A DNA stretch of 64,000 nucleotides from Cyclobacteriaceae bacterium (GCA_019694875.1 JAIBBC010000003.1:984469-1048468); one strand, 5' to 3'; positions 8,788 to 17,452 are shown, counted from the stretch's first letter. Notes: generated by a model not told the origin, from the sequence alone. A program made the numbers and translations.

Positions 8788-9579
8788 ATGACCCTCCGAA
8801 GGCGGATTTACCTAACGCTGGAACCTACAGAGAAAGGCGGCATCCTGGAACGTATTTTTGAGCTGCTGCTGATTATTATCATCATTCTCAACATCGTGGC
8901 TATTGTGTGTGAATCGATCAAAGATTTTCACCAGGAGTATGCCCACTTCTTTCACAAGTTTGAAGTTTTCTCCGTAATCTTTTTTACGATCGAATACGTG
9001 TGCCGCGTTTACTCCATTGTTGAAAATAAACGCTTTGAACACCCGGTCGCAGGAAGGCTGAAATTCATGGGTACCCCGATGGCCGTTATTGACCTTATGG
9101 CCTTTGTACCTTTTTACCTGACGTTCCTCCCGGTTGACCTGCGCTTCCTGCGGATTTTCCGTTTGATGGGTCTTTTCAGGATGTTTAAAGTTGCACGCTA
9201 CATGCATGCGTTATCGATGTTTAAAAAGGTATTGTATGACCGCAGGGAGCAACTCGTACTTAGCCTGATCTTTATCCTGTTTATTCTGGTAATCATCTCC
9301 ACCACCATGTATTATGTTGAGCGCGAAGCTCAACCTGATAAATTCACCAGTATTCCGGCCACGATGTGGTGGGGCATCACCACCCTCACCACAGTCGGTT
9401 ATGGCGACATGGTGCCGATTACAACGCTTGGCCGGTTTTTAGGCGGACTGTTCGCCATCACCGGTGTTGGATTATTAGCCTTGCCAGCCGGTATTCTTTC
9501 TTCCGGATTTTTTGAAATGATGCACCGCCCACGCTCACGCAAGTGCCCGCATTGCGGGGAACAAGTGTGGGGCGACTAA
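8788..9579 (+). CDS. Voltage-gated-type potassium channel (Kv superfamily)
   Basis: 263 residues in the six-transmembrane ion-transport layout. S1 is about 24-42, S2 about 57-76, S3 about 98-115, and S4 about 117-139 with regularly spaced arginines (R119, R122, R125, R131). S5 is about 155-178, the pore helix about 190-200 with the K+ selectivity filter TTVGYGD at 201-207, and S6 about 215-240. The short cytoplasmic tail ends in CPHCGEQVW, a half zinc-ribbon also seen in other bacterial Kv proteins. No RCK or cyclic-nucleotide domain is present. It probably conducts K+ across the inner membrane in response to membrane potential. It is divergent from ffh and monocistronic. Confidence 0.92.
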   Translation: MTLRRRIYLTLEPTEKGGILERIFELLLIIIIILNIVAIVCESIKDFHQEYAHFFHKFEVFSVIFFTIEYVCRVYSIVENKRFEHPVAGRLKFMGTPMAVIDLMAFVPFYLTFLPVDLRFLRIFRLMGLFRMFKVARYMHALSMFKKVLYDRREQLVLSLIFILFILVIISTTMYYVEREAQPDKFTSIPATMWWGITTLTTVGYGDMVPITTLGRFLGGLFAITGVGLLALPAGILSSGFFEMMHRPRSRKCPHCGEQVWGD

Positions 9580-9858
9580 GCGCATTTTTCAGAAAAGCAC
9601 CAAAACCCTACAGCACGACATCTTATTTGGCCAGACGGATTCTTTCCGGTAGTTGTGCATCCGGAAGTTTAAGCGTTTATCCGTAACTCATTCATAGCAA
9701 CCACTTCACGAAGTTGGTGAGTTTTAAGAAACCGGGCCTGTCTAATCACCATCGTATCCCGGCAGGCAGCGAATACGTTCAAACAACAAAATTTCTTACA
9801 AAAAGAACCCGGCTACAACAACTGATGTTACTTTAGTGTTGTCTATTACACACTGGCT
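9580..9858. other. Intergenic stretch without recognised gene
   Basis: About 280 bases between the channel gene and a small ORF. No ORF over 30 codons with a plausible start, no T-tailed hairpin and no RNA family were recognised. Confidence 0.4.
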
Positions 9859-9987
9859 ATGAAATCCACTTCAAAAATTTTTCACATCAATCCGCTGGGC
9901 CGCGATCTGGTACTTTTGATTGTACTGGGAATGCTCATTGCAGGAACTTTGGTTACGGCAGGTATGATTCTGGTTAACCAGTTTTAA
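9859..9987 (+). CDS. Possible 42-residue single-span membrane peptide
   Basis: ATG at 9859 to TAA at 9985-9987. The product starts MKSTSKIFHINPLGRDL, followed by one hydrophobic helix (VLLIVLGMLIAGTLV) and a short tail ending NQF. The basic N-terminus and single hydrophobic stretch suit a small inner-membrane protein with a cytoplasmic N-terminus. It ends 11 bases before the stop of the convergent membrane-protein gene. No homologue is recognised and coding status rests only on the plausible peptide, so chance cannot be excluded. Confidence 0.4.
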   Translation: MKSTSKIFHINPLGRDLVLLIVLGMLIAGTLVTAGMILVNQF

Positions 9988-9998
9988 CCACCTTAGAA

Positions 9999-10496
9999 TC
10001 AACTTAGCTTGTGAAGCTTGTATAACACAAGCTTTCGCTCATCTCCTTTCAGGTTGAGGTCGTCACATACCTTGGCAGACGTGGGCCACAGCACGCCAAG
10101 ACCAACCATGCTCCCAACAAACAGTATGGTGAAGTATTGATCACGCGTGATAAAAAATCCTGCTGCCAGTAAAATCAATCCTGACACCAAAAGTGAAAAC
10201 CTTACTAATGTAAACCGGTAGTAATGATCAAGCCGTGCTCCCAGACTACCAAGCGTTAGTATGCTTTTGAGTTTGCTTCGGAAGAGAAAAAATGAAACAA
10301 TCCACTCAGTGAGCAACACAACAATAATAGCGAGCAGCAACAGTTGATTCAGCTGAATATCTTGCGAAAACGCTTCAATCTTACCGGTTTTCATCTCCCA
10401 GTATAACAATCCGAAGCACACTAAAGGAAGAAGAATAAGCGCATACAGCCGCCCATACAGCTTGTAAAAATATTCCGGTACCGAGTTGTACTTCAT
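9999..10496 (-). CDS. Four-TM membrane protein of unknown function
   Basis: 165 residues. Hydrophobic segments lie at about 18-35, 48-70, 95-112 and 120-138, with a charged C-terminal tail (DLNLKGDERKLVLYKLHKL). No motif identifies a family. It is divergent from the TetR-type regulator (82 bases from its ATG), so it could be under that regulator's control, but no shared operator was seen. Confidence 0.65.
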   Translation of the reverse strand: MKYNSVPEYFYKLYGRLYALILLPLVCFGLLYWEMKTGKIEAFSQDIQLNQLLLLAIIVVLLTEWIVSFFLFRSKLKSILTLGSLGARLDHYYRFTLVRFSLLVSGLILLAAGFFITRDQYFTILFVGSMVGLGVLWPTSAKVCDDLNLKGDERKLVLYKLHKLS

Positions 10497-10554
10497 AAGT
10501 GCTATTAATTACCAAAATATGGAATTGATATTTCAGTGTGACACTATTTTCTTA

Positions 10555-10562
10555 TATTTTTG
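10555..10562 (+). promoter_or_regulatory. -7 box of the TetR regulator gene
   Basis: TATTTTTG fits TAnnTTTG exactly and lies 16 bases before the ATG at 10579. No convincing -33 box was found at the usual spacing. Confidence 0.4.
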
Positions 10563-10578
10563 AGTAAGATAGTTGCCG

Positions 10579-11166
10579 ATGAACGGAGTAGCGAATTTAT
10601 CCCGAAAGGAACAGGTTATCCGCAGTGCCGCAGAGCTCTTCAAAGAGAAGGGTTATGCAGCCTCCTCCATGCGGGATCTCGCCCAGAAACTGGGCATTGA
10701 AGCAGCCAGCCTCTACTCGCATATCAAGTCGAAGGAAGAGATTCTTCAAACACTCTGTTTCGATATGGCGGCAGAATTCCGCGATTCGCTTGACAAGGTT
10801 GAAAAACAGAATGTTTCTGCCAGTGAAAAGCTCAGCATGGGCATCATCGGGCATGTAAATGTGATGGCCCGCGATCTCACTGCGTCAGCCGTGTTTATGA
10901 ACGAGCACCGGCACCTTAGCAATCCGCACCTGCGAGATTTCCTGTTGCTGCGCATTAACTACATCAACCGCTTCAAAGCAATCATCGAACAAGGCGTTGC
11001 TTCCGGTGAATTCAAAAGAAACATCGATACTAAACTCGCTGTGATGACACTTTTCTCATCGCTAAACTGGATGCCGATGTGGTACAGCCCGGAAGGCTCT
11101 ATCGAACCCAAGGAATTAGGTCAGCAACTGGCCAATATGCTCGTAAACGGGCTGAAACAAAACTAA
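10579..11166 (+). CDS. TetR/AcrR-family regulator, probable repressor of the paa genes
   Basis: 195 residues from the ATG at 10579 (MNGVANLSRKEQVI); a TTG two codons upstream also keeps the frame but is less likely. The N-terminal TetR helix-turn-helix is clear: AAELFKEKGYAASSMRDLAQKLGIEAASLYSHIKSKEEIL split over about residues 15-55. The remainder is the all-helical ligand-binding domain. It lies 61 bases upstream of paaA on the same strand. The intervening sequence holds inverted repeats around a -7 box, so it most likely senses phenylacetyl-CoA or a related acyl-CoA and represses the paa operon, as TetR-type PaaR does in other phyla. The ligand is inferred. Confidence 0.85.
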   Translation: MNGVANLSRKEQVIRSAAELFKEKGYAASSMRDLAQKLGIEAASLYSHIKSKEEILQTLCFDMAAEFRDSLDKVEKQNVSASEKLSMGIIGHVNVMARDLTASAVFMNEHRHLSNPHLRDFLLLRINYINRFKAIIEQGVASGEFKRNIDTKLAVMTLFSSLNWMPMWYSPEGSIEPKELGQQLANMLVNGLKQN

Positions 11167-11181
11167 TCCGATCCGTGTTTT

Positions 11182-11216
11182 ACTAACAGCCGTTAGTCCT
11201 TATCTTTGAGGACTAA
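11182..11216 (+). promoter_or_regulatory. paa operon promoter with overlapping inverted-repeat operators
   Basis: The -7 box TATCTTTG (11201-11208) fits TAnnTTTG. Two inverted repeats overlap it: ACTAAC-agcc-GTTAGT (11182-11197), and TTAGTCC (11193-11199) with GGACTAA (11210-11216), which brackets the -7 box. Binding there by the adjacent TetR protein would block transcription. paaA starts at 11228. Confidence 0.6.
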
Positions 11217-11227
11217 TCAGCATCATT

Positions 11228-12214
11228 ATGTACGGAGGTGGAAATACATTTGAAGGCATCAAGACCGACAGCATTGCGCAGGAAGACCCGGTAAAACTGG
11301 CTGAGTTTGAAGCGCGCATTGAGCGTGGGGAAAAAATCGAACCTACCGACTGGATGCCAGCCCTCTATCGCAAGCAGCTGATTCGGATGATCGAACAGCA
11401 TGCGCACAGCGAAATTATCGGTGCACTTCCGGAGGGAACGTGGATCACACGCGCCCCGGGTTTCAAGCGCAAGATCTCGTTGATGGCCAAGGTTCAGGAT
11501 GAGGTAGGCCATGGACAGTTATTATACAGCGCGGCCGAAACTCTTGGCAAAACGCGTGAACAGATGATTGATGACCTGATTACCGGTAAATCAAAGTATT
11601 CAAACATTTTTAACTATCCGGCTTTTACGTGGGCTGACTCATGTTTCATTTCCTGGCTGGTGGATGCAGGTGCGATCGTTAACCAGCTCGCGAACGCAAA
11701 GGGAAGTTATGGCCCGTACTGCAGGGCACTTGACAGAATTTGCGCAGAAGAATCTTTTCATTTGAAGTACGGCCATCATTGCGTAATCTATCTCGCTACC
11801 GGTACACAGAAGCAACGCGATATGTTCCAGGAAGCAATCAATCGCTGGTGGACACCGATGATGCACTTCTTCGGACCGTCTGATAAAATTTCAGCACACA
11901 CCGAGGTGCTGATGCGCTGGAAAGTGAAGATGTCGTCAAACGATGATATGCGTAACCAGTTCCTCGACATGTATGTTCCAAAAATTTGGGAGTTAGGCTT
12001 CACCATCCCGGATGAGAATCTCAAGAAAAATCCCGAAACCGGCCGCTGGGATTACACAGAACCTGATTGGGAGGAATTTAAGCGCGTAATCAATGGCGAT
12101 GGCCCATGCAACAAAGAGCGTTTAGAGGTAAGACGGATTGCAGAAGAACGCGGTCGCTGGGTGCGGCAGGCGTTGAAGAAAGCTCAAACAAAATATACTG
12201 TACCGCTCGCATAA
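11228..12214 (+). CDS. paaA: 1,2-phenylacetyl-CoA epoxidase subunit A (catalytic)
   Basis: 328 residues, near the usual PaaA size. It is a ferritin-like di-iron oxygenase subunit. Carboxylate/histidine ligand motifs are visible: [16 protein letters not shown] near residue 90 (ExxH) and the [15 protein letters not shown] segment near 180 (EESFH). It epoxidises the aromatic ring of phenylacetyl-CoA with O2 and NADPH-derived electrons, the committed step of the aerobic hybrid phenylacetate pathway. First gene of paaA-paaB-paaC-(DinB)-paaD. Electrons should come from PaaE, which is not in this window. Confidence 0.95.
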   Translation: MYGGGNTFEGIKTDSIAQEDPVKLAEFEARIERGEKIEPTDWMPALYRKQLIRMIEQHAHSEIIGALPEGTWITRAPGFKRKISLMAKVQDEVGHGQLLYSAAETLGKTREQMIDDLITGKSKYSNIFNYPAFTWADSCFISWLVDAGAIVNQLANAKGSYGPYCRALDRICAEESFHLKYGHHCVIYLATGTQKQRDMFQEAINRWWTPMMHFFGPSDKISAHTEVLMRWKVKMSSNDDMRNQFLDMYVPKIWELGFTIPDENLKKNPETGRWDYTEPDWEEFKRVINGDGPCNKERLEVRRIAEERGRWVRQALKKAQTKYTVPLA

Positions 12215-12253
12215 TCCGATTCAGAATCAATCTGAAGTCATAAATCAAAAGTC

Positions 12254-12865
12254 TTGAACTCATTAGATCCCCGCGTAAATCGCTTGCCTGTTGTCGGAAA
12301 GCCCGGTGAAATTTCACCGAAAGCACCACTTGATCAACTCGGTACGTTTGAAGTTTTTGTTCAACCCAAAGAAGGCAAGCCGTTCCAGCACGAAGGTATT
12401 GTTCATGCGCCCGATGTGGAGATGGCGTTCGTACTCGCCAAAGAAGCCTTCACCCGCAGGTTTATGTGTGTTTCATTGTATGTGTGCGATACACGCAATG
12501 TATATGTTTCACCTTTAACGGAAGCAACCGCAAACGCATACGACCTGATTTCAGATACCGTTGAAAAAACGGGAGGCAAAACTTCGTTTGAAATCTATCA
12601 TTTGCCTAAGCGCGGCAAACAACATGTTCATGCAGGCACGGTGCAGGCAGGTAGTCCGCAGGAGGCAATGGCCGAAGCGAAGCGAATGTTTAAAAATGAT
12701 AAAACCGTATACAACATTTGGGCTGTCCGTACATCCGATATCCGGTTTACATCGGCAGAAGAAAAAGATTTATGGCTGACGTTGTCGGAAAAAAAATTCC
12801 GGGATGCCTCAGATTACAAAGGCGGTGATAAACTGAAAGAATTTTTAGAACGTAACAACGCATGA
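12254..12865 (+). CDS. paaB: 1,2-phenylacetyl-CoA epoxidase subunit B with two PaaB domains
   Basis: 203 residues, about twice the size of E. coli PaaB (about 95). Two copies of the domain are evident. Copy 1 is at about 31-86 (FEVFVQPKEGKPFQHEGIV to VSLYVCDTRNVYV). Copy 2 is at about 111-195 (FEIYHLPKRGKQHVHAGTV to YNIWAVRTSDIRF and a C-terminal extension). The paired features F-E-[VI]-[FY], H-x-G and A-x-x-A run in register. PaaB bridges the PaaA-PaaC heterodimers, so an internal duplication may replace a PaaB homodimer. The start is a TTG at 12254, because no ATG precedes copy 1 in frame. The stop overlaps the paaC start (ATGA). Confidence 0.88.
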   Translation: MNSLDPRVNRLPVVGKPGEISPKAPLDQLGTFEVFVQPKEGKPFQHEGIVHAPDVEMAFVLAKEAFTRRFMCVSLYVCDTRNVYVSPLTEATANAYDLISDTVEKTGGKTSFEIYHLPKRGKQHVHAGTVQAGSPQEAMAEAKRMFKNDKTVYNIWAVRTSDIRFTSAEEKDLWLTLSEKKFRDASDYKGGDKLKEFLERNNA

Positions 12866-13617
12866 ACGAGACAGCATTAAAGGAACTGCTTTATAAGATT
12901 GCCGATGATCAGTTAATTCTCGGGCATCGCAATTCGGAGTGGACGGGCTTTGGTCCGCTTCTGGAAGAAGATATCGCGTTCTCATCAATGGCCCAGGATA
13001 AGGTCGGTCAGAGTCATGCCCTTTACCAGATGCTGCAAACACTCGGTGAAAAAGACCCGGATACGGTAGCCTTTATGCGCAATGCCGATCAGTTTCACAA
13101 TTGCATTTTGGTGGAGCTACCCAACGGAGAATATGACTTCAGCCTGATCCGTCACTTCCTGTACGACACAGCCGAAGCCATTCGTTTTGAGATGCTAAGT
13201 GAATCTTCGTATCAGCCATTAGCGGATATCTCCAAAAAAATTCGTGCTGAACTACGATATCACACACTTCACGCGAACACGTGGGTGAAACAACTCGGCA
13301 GCGCCACGGAAGAAAGCATCTCGCGCCTCCAGCGTTCATTGGATTCTGCCATGCCGTACGCGCTCGGGATGTTTGAAGAATCTCCTTTTGAAAAAGACCT
13401 TATCAGTTCAAAAATTTTCGGTGGCGAACAGGCACTGAAGGAACGCTGGATTAAAAAAATAGAAGCAGTCATTTCGCAAACACAGTTACGTCTTCCTGAC
13501 TGGAAGGCATTACAACCTGTAACCGGTGGCCGGACAGGAAAGCACAGCGAATATTTGCAGCCCTTGCTCGATGAGATGAGTGAAGTATTCAAAATAGATC
13601 CCACAGCAGAATGGTAA
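12862..13617 (+). CDS. paaC: 1,2-phenylacetyl-CoA epoxidase subunit C (structural)
   Basis: 251 residues, usual length. A ferritin-like fold that has lost the di-iron site, as known for PaaC. Recognisable segments are LGHRNSEWTGFGPLLEEDIA near 20-40 and AQDKVGQSHALYQML near 45-60. It forms the structural partner of PaaA. Translationally coupled to paaB by a four-base overlap, and overlaps the following DinB-like gene by seven bases. Confidence 0.93.
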   Translation: MNETALKELLYKIADDQLILGHRNSEWTGFGPLLEEDIAFSSMAQDKVGQSHALYQMLQTLGEKDPDTVAFMRNADQFHNCILVELPNGEYDFSLIRHFLYDTAEAIRFEMLSESSYQPLADISKKIRAELRYHTLHANTWVKQLGSATEESISRLQRSLDSAMPYALGMFEESPFEKDLISSKIFGGEQALKERWIKKIEAVISQTQLRLPDWKALQPVTGGRTGKHSEYLQPLLDEMSEVFKIDPTAEW

Positions 13618-14090
13618 AGCAGGCAGCACACGAACTCCGGCAAATCATTACGCATTATTCTGCAGCGTTTACAGCTCTCCCGGAGTCGGGTTTTTCAGCG
13701 AAACCGAATCCAGAAAAATGGAGCCAGAAAGAAATTGTGGGGCATTTGATTGACTCTGCACAGAACAATCTAAGACGTTTTATTGTTGGTCAGTATGATA
13801 GCGTTCCGCCACACATTGTGTACGACCAAAATTTCTGGGTGAATGCGAACGGTTACCAGAAGATGACTTCGCTCGATGTGATCGTATTATGGACGCTGGT
13901 CAATTTTCGAATCTGCGCAATACTTGAAAATATGCCGGAAACCAACTATACCAAAAAATGCAACACCGGTAAGGGTAACGAACAATTGTATACCCTTGAA
14001 TGGCTTGCACAGGATTATGTAAAGCACCTGAAGCATCATGTAAACCAGGTTATTCCGGGTTCATTTGATGTTATGTATCATACCTATTAA
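13611..14090 (+). CDS. DinB-like four-helix metalloprotein, within the paa operon
   Basis: 159 residues. Pattern of the DinB/YfiT-like superfamily: N-terminal KWSQKEIVGHLIDSAQNN with the first metal-ligand histidine, and the C-terminal VKHLKHHVNQVI with the paired histidines. Family members bind a divalent metal and many are thiol-dependent transferases or unknown. It sits between paaC (7-base overlap) and paaD (3-base gap), so it is co-expressed with the epoxidase genes. A role in detoxifying electrophilic epoxide or oxepin intermediates by thiol conjugation is an attractive but unproven guess. Confidence 0.8.
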   Translation: MVKQAAHELRQIITHYSAAFTALPESGFSAKPNPEKWSQKEIVGHLIDSAQNNLRRFIVGQYDSVPPHIVYDQNFWVNANGYQKMTSLDVIVLWTLVNFRICAILENMPETNYTKKCNTGKGNEQLYTLEWLAQDYVKHLKHHVNQVIPGSFDVMYHTY

Positions 14091-14093
14091 AAC

Positions 14094-14573
14094 ATGCCGA
14101 CACGCGAGCAGGTTTACACATGGCTGGAAGAAGTTAAGGACCCTGAGATTCCCGTGCTCTCGCTGGTTGATCTGGGCGTGATTACGGATGTTCAAATTAT
14201 CAACAACGAAGTTCTGATCGAGATGACTCCCACGTTCGTGGGATGTCCTGCGCTCGATTTCATGAAGCAGGAAATTCATGAAACCCTGAACCGACATGGC
14301 ATTGATCGCGTAACGATTGACGTGACCTTTCGCAAAGCGTGGAATTCCGATCTGATTACTGAAAAAGGAAAGGCCGCGTTAAAAAAGTTTGGCCTCGCAC
14401 CTCCGCCTTCCCGCGAACTGTTTACCGAACTGGATGTTTTGGAACATGCAACGTGCCCGCGCTGCAATGGTACCAACACCGAATTAAGAAATACATTCGG
14501 CCCCACCCTGTGCCGTTCAATCCATTATTGCAACACCTGCCGGGAAGCATTTGAACAATTTAAGCCGCTTTAG
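14094..14573 (+). CDS. paaD: PaaD, iron-sulfur maturation factor for phenylacetyl-CoA epoxidation
   Basis: 159 residues. N-terminal DUF59/MIP18 domain (VKDPEIPVLSLVDLGVI near 14-30, and TPTFVGCPALDFM with the conserved cysteine). C-terminal zinc ribbon of PaaD type (CPRCNGTNTEL, then CRSIHYCNTCREAF). PaaD is needed for Fe-S cluster or metal assembly of the epoxidase system, probably for PaaE. paaE is absent after it; the next genes are a lipoprotein and AlkB. Confidence 0.92.
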   Translation: MPTREQVYTWLEEVKDPEIPVLSLVDLGVITDVQIINNEVLIEMTPTFVGCPALDFMKQEIHETLNRHGIDRVTIDVTFRKAWNSDLITEKGKAALKKFGLAPPPSRELFTELDVLEHATCPRCNGTNTELRNTFGPTLCRSIHYCNTCREAFEQFKPL

Positions 14574-14644
14574 GTACATAGGTGATGAAAATGAAGCTGG
14601 TTTTACAACATTTTACTACTTTAGCCCGTATTGTCTATACCTGT

Positions 14645-15250
14645 ATGAGATCTAACCGCTCATTTGCGCTTCTTTTTGTCTCCGGACTGCTACCCATTCT
14701 GTTTATTCAATGCGGAAGCAAGAACGAGCCAGCCGAGGAAATGGGCTACACCCATGCCGATTCCGTTACCGAAGTTTTCCTGATGTTGCAAGACAGTTTG
14801 CACGATACGTGGAGCATGATGGTGAGTGATGACAATGAAAAAATCAAAGCAATGAAAAGCCTGGTGCATGAAATGAAAATCGGCACCCAGTTTACACCCG
14901 AAAAGCTTGCTGCGCTGGAAGAACGGATCGATCAGCTTTCAAAAATACGGTACACACCCAAAACCATGAGCAATGCCGATGTAGTGGAGGAATATGATTT
15001 TGCTTCAAACTCACTCGTCACTGAACTGGTTTCCATGGCAGAATCACTGTCGTCATTTTCGTACAACACAACCATCCAAAAACTGGTAGAGCAAATCCGG
15101 TCGTCCGATTTGCGGGTTGAGAACTACCGGGCCGATTATGACTCAATTGCCTCGGCTTACAACCGGTTCATCGAAAAACACGCCACGTCCATCAAAGAAG
15201 TTACCGAAAACGACACGGTCGTGAAGAAGGCACTTTTCAGTGCAGAGTAA
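14645..15250 (+). CDS. Lipoprotein of unknown function, LemA-like helical C-terminus
   Basis: The frame opens at 14582, but the ATG at 14645 gives a standard prolipoprotein signal: MRSNRSFALLFVSGLLP followed by the lipobox FIQC, so it is preferred (201 residues). The mature part is almost wholly alpha-helical and acidic. The last third (DLRVENYRADYDSIASAYNRFIEK) resembles the LemA helical core in spacing, but this is weak. It lies 71 bases after paaD and 23 before alkB, so it could be the tail of the paa transcript or travel with alkB. Confidence 0.7.
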   Translation: MRSNRSFALLFVSGLLPILFIQCGSKNEPAEEMGYTHADSVTEVFLMLQDSLHDTWSMMVSDDNEKIKAMKSLVHEMKIGTQFTPEKLAALEERIDQLSKIRYTPKTMSNADVVEEYDFASNSLVTELVSMAESLSSFSYNTTIQKLVEQIRSSDLRVENYRADYDSIASAYNRFIEKHATSIKEVTENDTVVKKALFSAE

Positions 15251-15273
15251 TTTCAATTGTTGTATCTTCCGGT

Positions 15274-16371
15274 ATGAACGCCTTAAAGAAACTGGGCTTC
15301 TTTGCCGCTTTCGTTATCCCCGCCTTAACCGTTACCGGCTACTATCTTGACGGCTGGTGGAATTACCTGGCGATTGTTTTCTCCTTTTTGATAATTCCGT
15401 TAATCGATTCTCAATCGGGACTGGACACCTCAAACATCGCACCGGATCAACAGAAAACTACCGGTGAGGAGTTCTATTACCGGTTTGTAACCTACGCCTG
15501 GACGTATATTCAGATTGCGTTTATCATCTGGGCATGCAGCATGATCGGAACGGGTAACATCAACACCGTTTGGGAGTGGATCGGGTTTACGATAAGTTCG
15601 GCATTGGTTACCGGAGGTATTGGCATTACGGTGGCACATGAGCTTGGGCATAAAAAGTCATCGCTGGAGCGTTTTTACAGCAAAGCGCTTCTCATGACGG
15701 TTTGTTACATGCACTTTTACATCGAACACAACCGCGGGCATCATGTGCTGGTTGCAACTCCTGCCGATCCGGCAACGGCCCGTAAGAATGAAAGCTTTTA
15801 CGCGTTCTGGGTACGATCTGTTTTTCATGGATATGCGCACGCCTGGAAACTGGAAGCCGAGTCGCTGGAAAAGAAAAACCTTCCGGCATTCCATTGGAAA
15901 AACAACATGATCGCATTCGCAATTCTTCCAATTCTTTTCTGTGCAGCATTAACGGTAGTCTTCAGCATCATTCACAGTGAGATATTATGGCAGATACCCA
16001 TATTCTTTTTTACTCAAAGTGTGCTGGCGTTCACGCTCCTGGAGATGGTAAACTACGTGGAACATTACGGCATCACACGACATGAACTTTCACCCGGACG
16101 GTATGAGCGCGTTAATCCTGCACATTCGTGGAATGCGAGTCATCTGGTAAGCAATTTTTTTCTGTTTCAGTTGCAGCGCCATTCCGATCATCACGTAAAC
16201 GCAATCAAACGCTATCAGGTACTAAACCATTATGATGAAAGTCCGCAGTTACCGTTCGGTTATCCAACGATGATCATTATCGCAACGCTGCCACCGCTTT
16301 GGTTCAGTATGATGAACAGCCGGCTGGATGAATGGAGATTGCGGAGTATCACTCCTTCGGAACAAATTTGA
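15274..16371 (+). CDS. alkB: AlkB-family membrane alkane 1-monooxygenase
   Basis: 365 residues, membrane-embedded with about six spans. All histidine boxes of the di-iron AlkB family are present: HELGHK at 122-127 (HxxxH), EHNRGHH at 151-157 (HxxxHH), and LQRHSDHH at 300-307 (HxxHH). The AlkB hallmark NYVEHYG is at 260-266. It would hydroxylate medium-chain alkanes at the terminal carbon using rubredoxin-borne electrons; no rubredoxin or rubredoxin reductase gene is adjacent. Its 3' end overlaps the convergent OmpA-family gene by 23 bases. Substrate range cannot be inferred. Confidence 0.93.
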   Translation: MNALKKLGFFAAFVIPALTVTGYYLDGWWNYLAIVFSFLIIPLIDSQSGLDTSNIAPDQQKTTGEEFYYRFVTYAWTYIQIAFIIWACSMIGTGNINTVWEWIGFTISSALVTGGIGITVAHELGHKKSSLERFYSKALLMTVCYMHFYIEHNRGHHVLVATPADPATARKNESFYAFWVRSVFHGYAHAWKLEAESLEKKNLPAFHWKNNMIAFAILPILFCAALTVVFSIIHSEILWQIPIFFFTQSVLAFTLLEMVNYVEHYGITRHELSPGRYERVNPAHSWNASHLVSNFFLFQLQRHSDHHVNAIKRYQVLNHYDESPQLPFGYPTMIIIATLPPLWFSMMNSRLDEWRLRSITPSEQI

Positions 16372-17452
16372 TCTCAACCCTGCGGTTGCGTTTTCCGGCC
16401 TCGTCTGTTTTTTCGTCTGACAACGGTCTTGATTTCCCGAAACCATAGCTAACGATTCGATGCTCATCGACACCCCGCATGATCAAAAAATCAGCGACAG
16501 ATTTGGCGCGATTACGCGACAAGGTAAGATTGTATTCGTCCGATCCGACAAAATCAGTATGACCTGACACCCTTAGATTGATGTCCGGATGCGCCTTGAG
16601 ATATTCAACAACCTTCGCAAGTTCATCGTTGGATGAGGGATGCAGTATATAGCTGTCGAACTCGAACTTAATATCTTTCAGCCAGTACAGGTGATTTATT
16701 TCGATGGCCTCCGGTTTAAGTTGCGTAACCAGCGTTGGATCAATTTTGGGTTCCGTTCCGATTCGCTGAACCAGAACATCATCGATAAAATAGTATGACT
16801 GGTCGTTCAGCATGGGATTCATCCCATAACGAAAAGGTAATCGGGTAGCTTTCGTCTGCTGATTGGCGAAAAAATTTCCGATTACAACAAAACGTTCTCC
16901 GCCTTGCGCAACATATTCTACCATAGCATGTTCCCATGAACCCGTGGCGGCCGTCATGGCAGTATCTTTTTCAATGGAGAGAACGGGCACAAGGTTTAGC
17001 AATCCATCACTGGTTGTATTTATCCGGCTGGCCGATAGTGCCATTGCGATCCGGTTAACGGCATACACGGCTTTGTTTGCCAGCTTGAAATAAAATTCGA
17101 GCGTGTACTTCTCACCGGCTGTCATCGGCTCTGCCAGTTCGCACTGCAAATACTCACGATAGTTCCGGCCAGTCGACCATACGTAGAGTCCGGCATAACC
17201 TTTTCCGCTATGCGCATTGGAATTGCCCGCCCAGTTTACGGGAACATCGGCTTCCCCTGCACTGCAACTGTGAAAATGGTCAGGTGTTCCATTGGTTGGC
17301 GACTCCCATCCATGAATAGCAAACTCATGCCGGTTAATCATGTGTGTTCCCGGACATTTAACAAACTCCTCAAATCCCGGATTGGGGACAAGGTTTTGTG
17401 AAGAAAGGTAAAAAGATGTGACGCAAAAAATTGCGCACAGTATCGATCGCAT
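16349..17452 (-). CDS. OmpA-family outer-membrane/peptidoglycan-associated protein
   Basis: 367 residues with a signal peptide (cleavage near LSSQ). The N-terminal half (LVPNPGFEEFVKCPG onward) is a galactose-binding-like beta-sandwich common in Bacteroidota OmpA proteins. The last 110 residues are the OmpA C-terminal peptidoglycan-binding domain: GHTDFVGSDEYNLTLSRNRA, with the diaminopimelate-contacting aspartate, and KRNRRVEIK. Third gene of the DUF4905-LysM-OmpA operon; its ATG overlaps the LysM stop by one base (TAATG). Likely anchors the outer membrane to the cell wall. Confidence 0.9.
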   Translation of the reverse strand: MRSILCAIFCVTSFYLSSQNLVPNPGFEEFVKCPGTHMINRHEFAIHGWESPTNGTPDHFHSCSAGEADVPVNWAGNSNAHSGKGYAGLYVWSTGRNYREYLQCELAEPMTAGEKYTLEFYFKLANKAVYAVNRIAMALSASRINTTSDGLLNLVPVLSIEKDTAMTAATGSWEHAMVEYVAQGGERFVVIGNFFANQQTKATRLPFRYGMNPMLNDQSYYFIDDVLVQRIGTEPKIDPTLVTQLKPEAIEINHLYWLKDIKFEFDSYILHPSSNDELAKVVEYLKAHPDINLRVSGHTDFVGSDEYNLTLSRNRAKSVADFLIMRGVDEHRIVSYGFGKSRPLSDEKTDEAGKRNRRVEIKFVPKE

